A DNA stretch of 34,696 bases from an uncultured Paracoccaceae bacterium (GTDB lineage: Bacteria; Pseudomonadota; Alphaproteobacteria; Rhodobacterales; Rhodobacteraceae), in assembly GCA_947496535.1 (NCBI GenBank), contig CANMDE010000015.1, forward strand, positions 1 to 34,696. The letters are read 5' to 3'. Of the stretch, positions 34,230 to 34,696 are shown piece after piece. The notes below the pieces were generated by a model. It was not told the origin of the DNA and ran no database searches. It saw nothing but the letters and a program-made list of their open reading frames with translations. Numbering within the stretch: position 1 is the first letter of the stretch; each line of letters begins with the position of its first letter. A program made the translations under genes and the position numbers.

Positions 34230-34676
34230 CAGCCCGCAGTAAAAAGGGTTGGCGAACGCACAATTAGAGAAACAGTGTGCGACACCCAACGGGCAATTGG
34301 CCCAGCGCGAAATGGTCGCTCGATTGTATTTACCCGGGTATGTCGCGGCTCATTGGCGGCACTAAACGATCCCAAACTGTTACTGTCTTGGCCTTAAAAC
34401 TGTGCCAAATTCGGTTTAGTCTTGGAGGCGGGACTTATCGCGCTGATGCATGTCAGGTCAGGGCCGATCTGGCTCCCGCATGCTGAAGGCATTTCAAGAT
34501 AGCTTTAACGAGATTCTGAGACGAAAAGGCGCGAACGTGTCTGCGGATTGGTGGCAGCTCACGGCTCTTTGGAATATACTGAAGTTGCACAGGGGGAGGT
34601 CCAAGACCTTATTGACCTACTCGCCTGAAACGTCCGGTGTTTTGAGTTAGCCTGTTCTCCAATAAGGAGACGGACG
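34230..34676. other. Region without a confident gene
   Basis: About 450 bases between ectR and the IS3-like start. A 66-residue frame at 34450-34650 exists, but it has no ribosome site or family resemblance. I see no RNA gene. Confidence 0.4.
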
Positions 34677-34696
34677 ATGAAGAGAAGCCGTTTCAG
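34677..34696 (+). mobile_element. Start of an IS3-family orfA (cut by window edge)
   Basis: An ATG with AAGGAG 8 bases upstream begins MKRSRF, the usual first residues of one group of IS3-family OrfA proteins. Only six codons are inside the window, so this rests on resemblance of a very short stretch. Confidence 0.4.

Noticed and set aside
34450..34650. 66-residue plus-strand frame before the IS3-like start
   Set aside because: No Shine-Dalgarno, no recognisable motif; it could be the remnant of something, but nothing supports a call.
1..34696. CRISPR array, rRNA or complete tRNA gene
   Set aside because: I saw no regularly spaced repeats and no rRNA segments. The only tRNA-like sequence is the 20-base 3' fragment at 28607-28626, which has no tRNA body.

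Overview
The window looks like a chromosomal accessory region of a marine alphaproteobacterium of the Roseobacter group (Rhodobacteraceae). The basis is gene content and protein style: a biotin ECF transporter in the order bioMNY, roseobacter-like GabT/GabD, EctABC with a divergent MarR-type EctR, a polyamine ABC operon, and moderate GC with short overlapping operons. The assignment is inference from family resemblance; there is no rRNA or complete tRNA to anchor it.

Layout. (1) Positions 1-5,880 are eroded, mobile DNA: the 3' end of an unknown protein with weak HSP90-like ATPase resemblance, a tyrosine-recombinase-like gene lacking key catalytic residues, a small Ner/Nlp-type regulator, an IS66 transposase gene broken by one in-frame TGA, and remnants of an aminoglycoside-phosphotransferase gene and a glutamate dehydrogenase gene joined by deletion. 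(2) 5,945-9,411 is a GABA catabolism locus: gabT-gabD, divergent from a PuuR-like XRE/cupin regulator with a palindrome over its start codon. (3) 9,444-20,481 is a LysR regulator divergent from a long co-directional array: pxpA, a short biotin carrier, a biotin carboxylase, pxpB, pxpC, a TorT/ribose-type ABC importer, and the biotin transporter bioM-bioN-bioY. (4) 20,566-26,120 is a polyamine-type importer, potA-potB-potC-potD, followed by a nitrilase-superfamily hydrolase and divergent from a LuxR-type regulator, with a perfect palindrome between them. (5) 26,675-28,080 holds a GFA-family protein, a small membrane protein and an HxlR regulator whose start appears lost to a one-base slip in an A tract. 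(6) 28,080-31,210 is another graveyard: a tRNA-Leu 3'-end-like attachment core flanked by direct repeats, an exported protein of unknown function, a RidA remnant, Tn3-family transposase and resolvase remnants, and a truncated ectD. (7) 31,245-34,229 is ectoine synthesis, ectABC, divergent from ectR. The right edge begins an IS3-like orfA.

How the parts may work together. The intact catabolic genes converge on GABA and related amino acids. Imported polyamines can be degraded to GABA, and GabT and GabD carry GABA to succinate. The pxp array combines the 5-oxoprolinase subunits PxpA, PxpB and PxpC with a separate biotin carboxylase, a biotin carrier and a biotin importer. That resembles a urea-carboxylase-like enzyme split into subunits and coupled to a lactam or amide hydrolase. 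Its substrate cannot be read from the sequence; 5-oxoproline (giving glutamate) and a lactam such as 2-pyrrolidinone (giving GABA) are the simplest hypotheses. This array is the strongest candidate for an undescribed system in the window.
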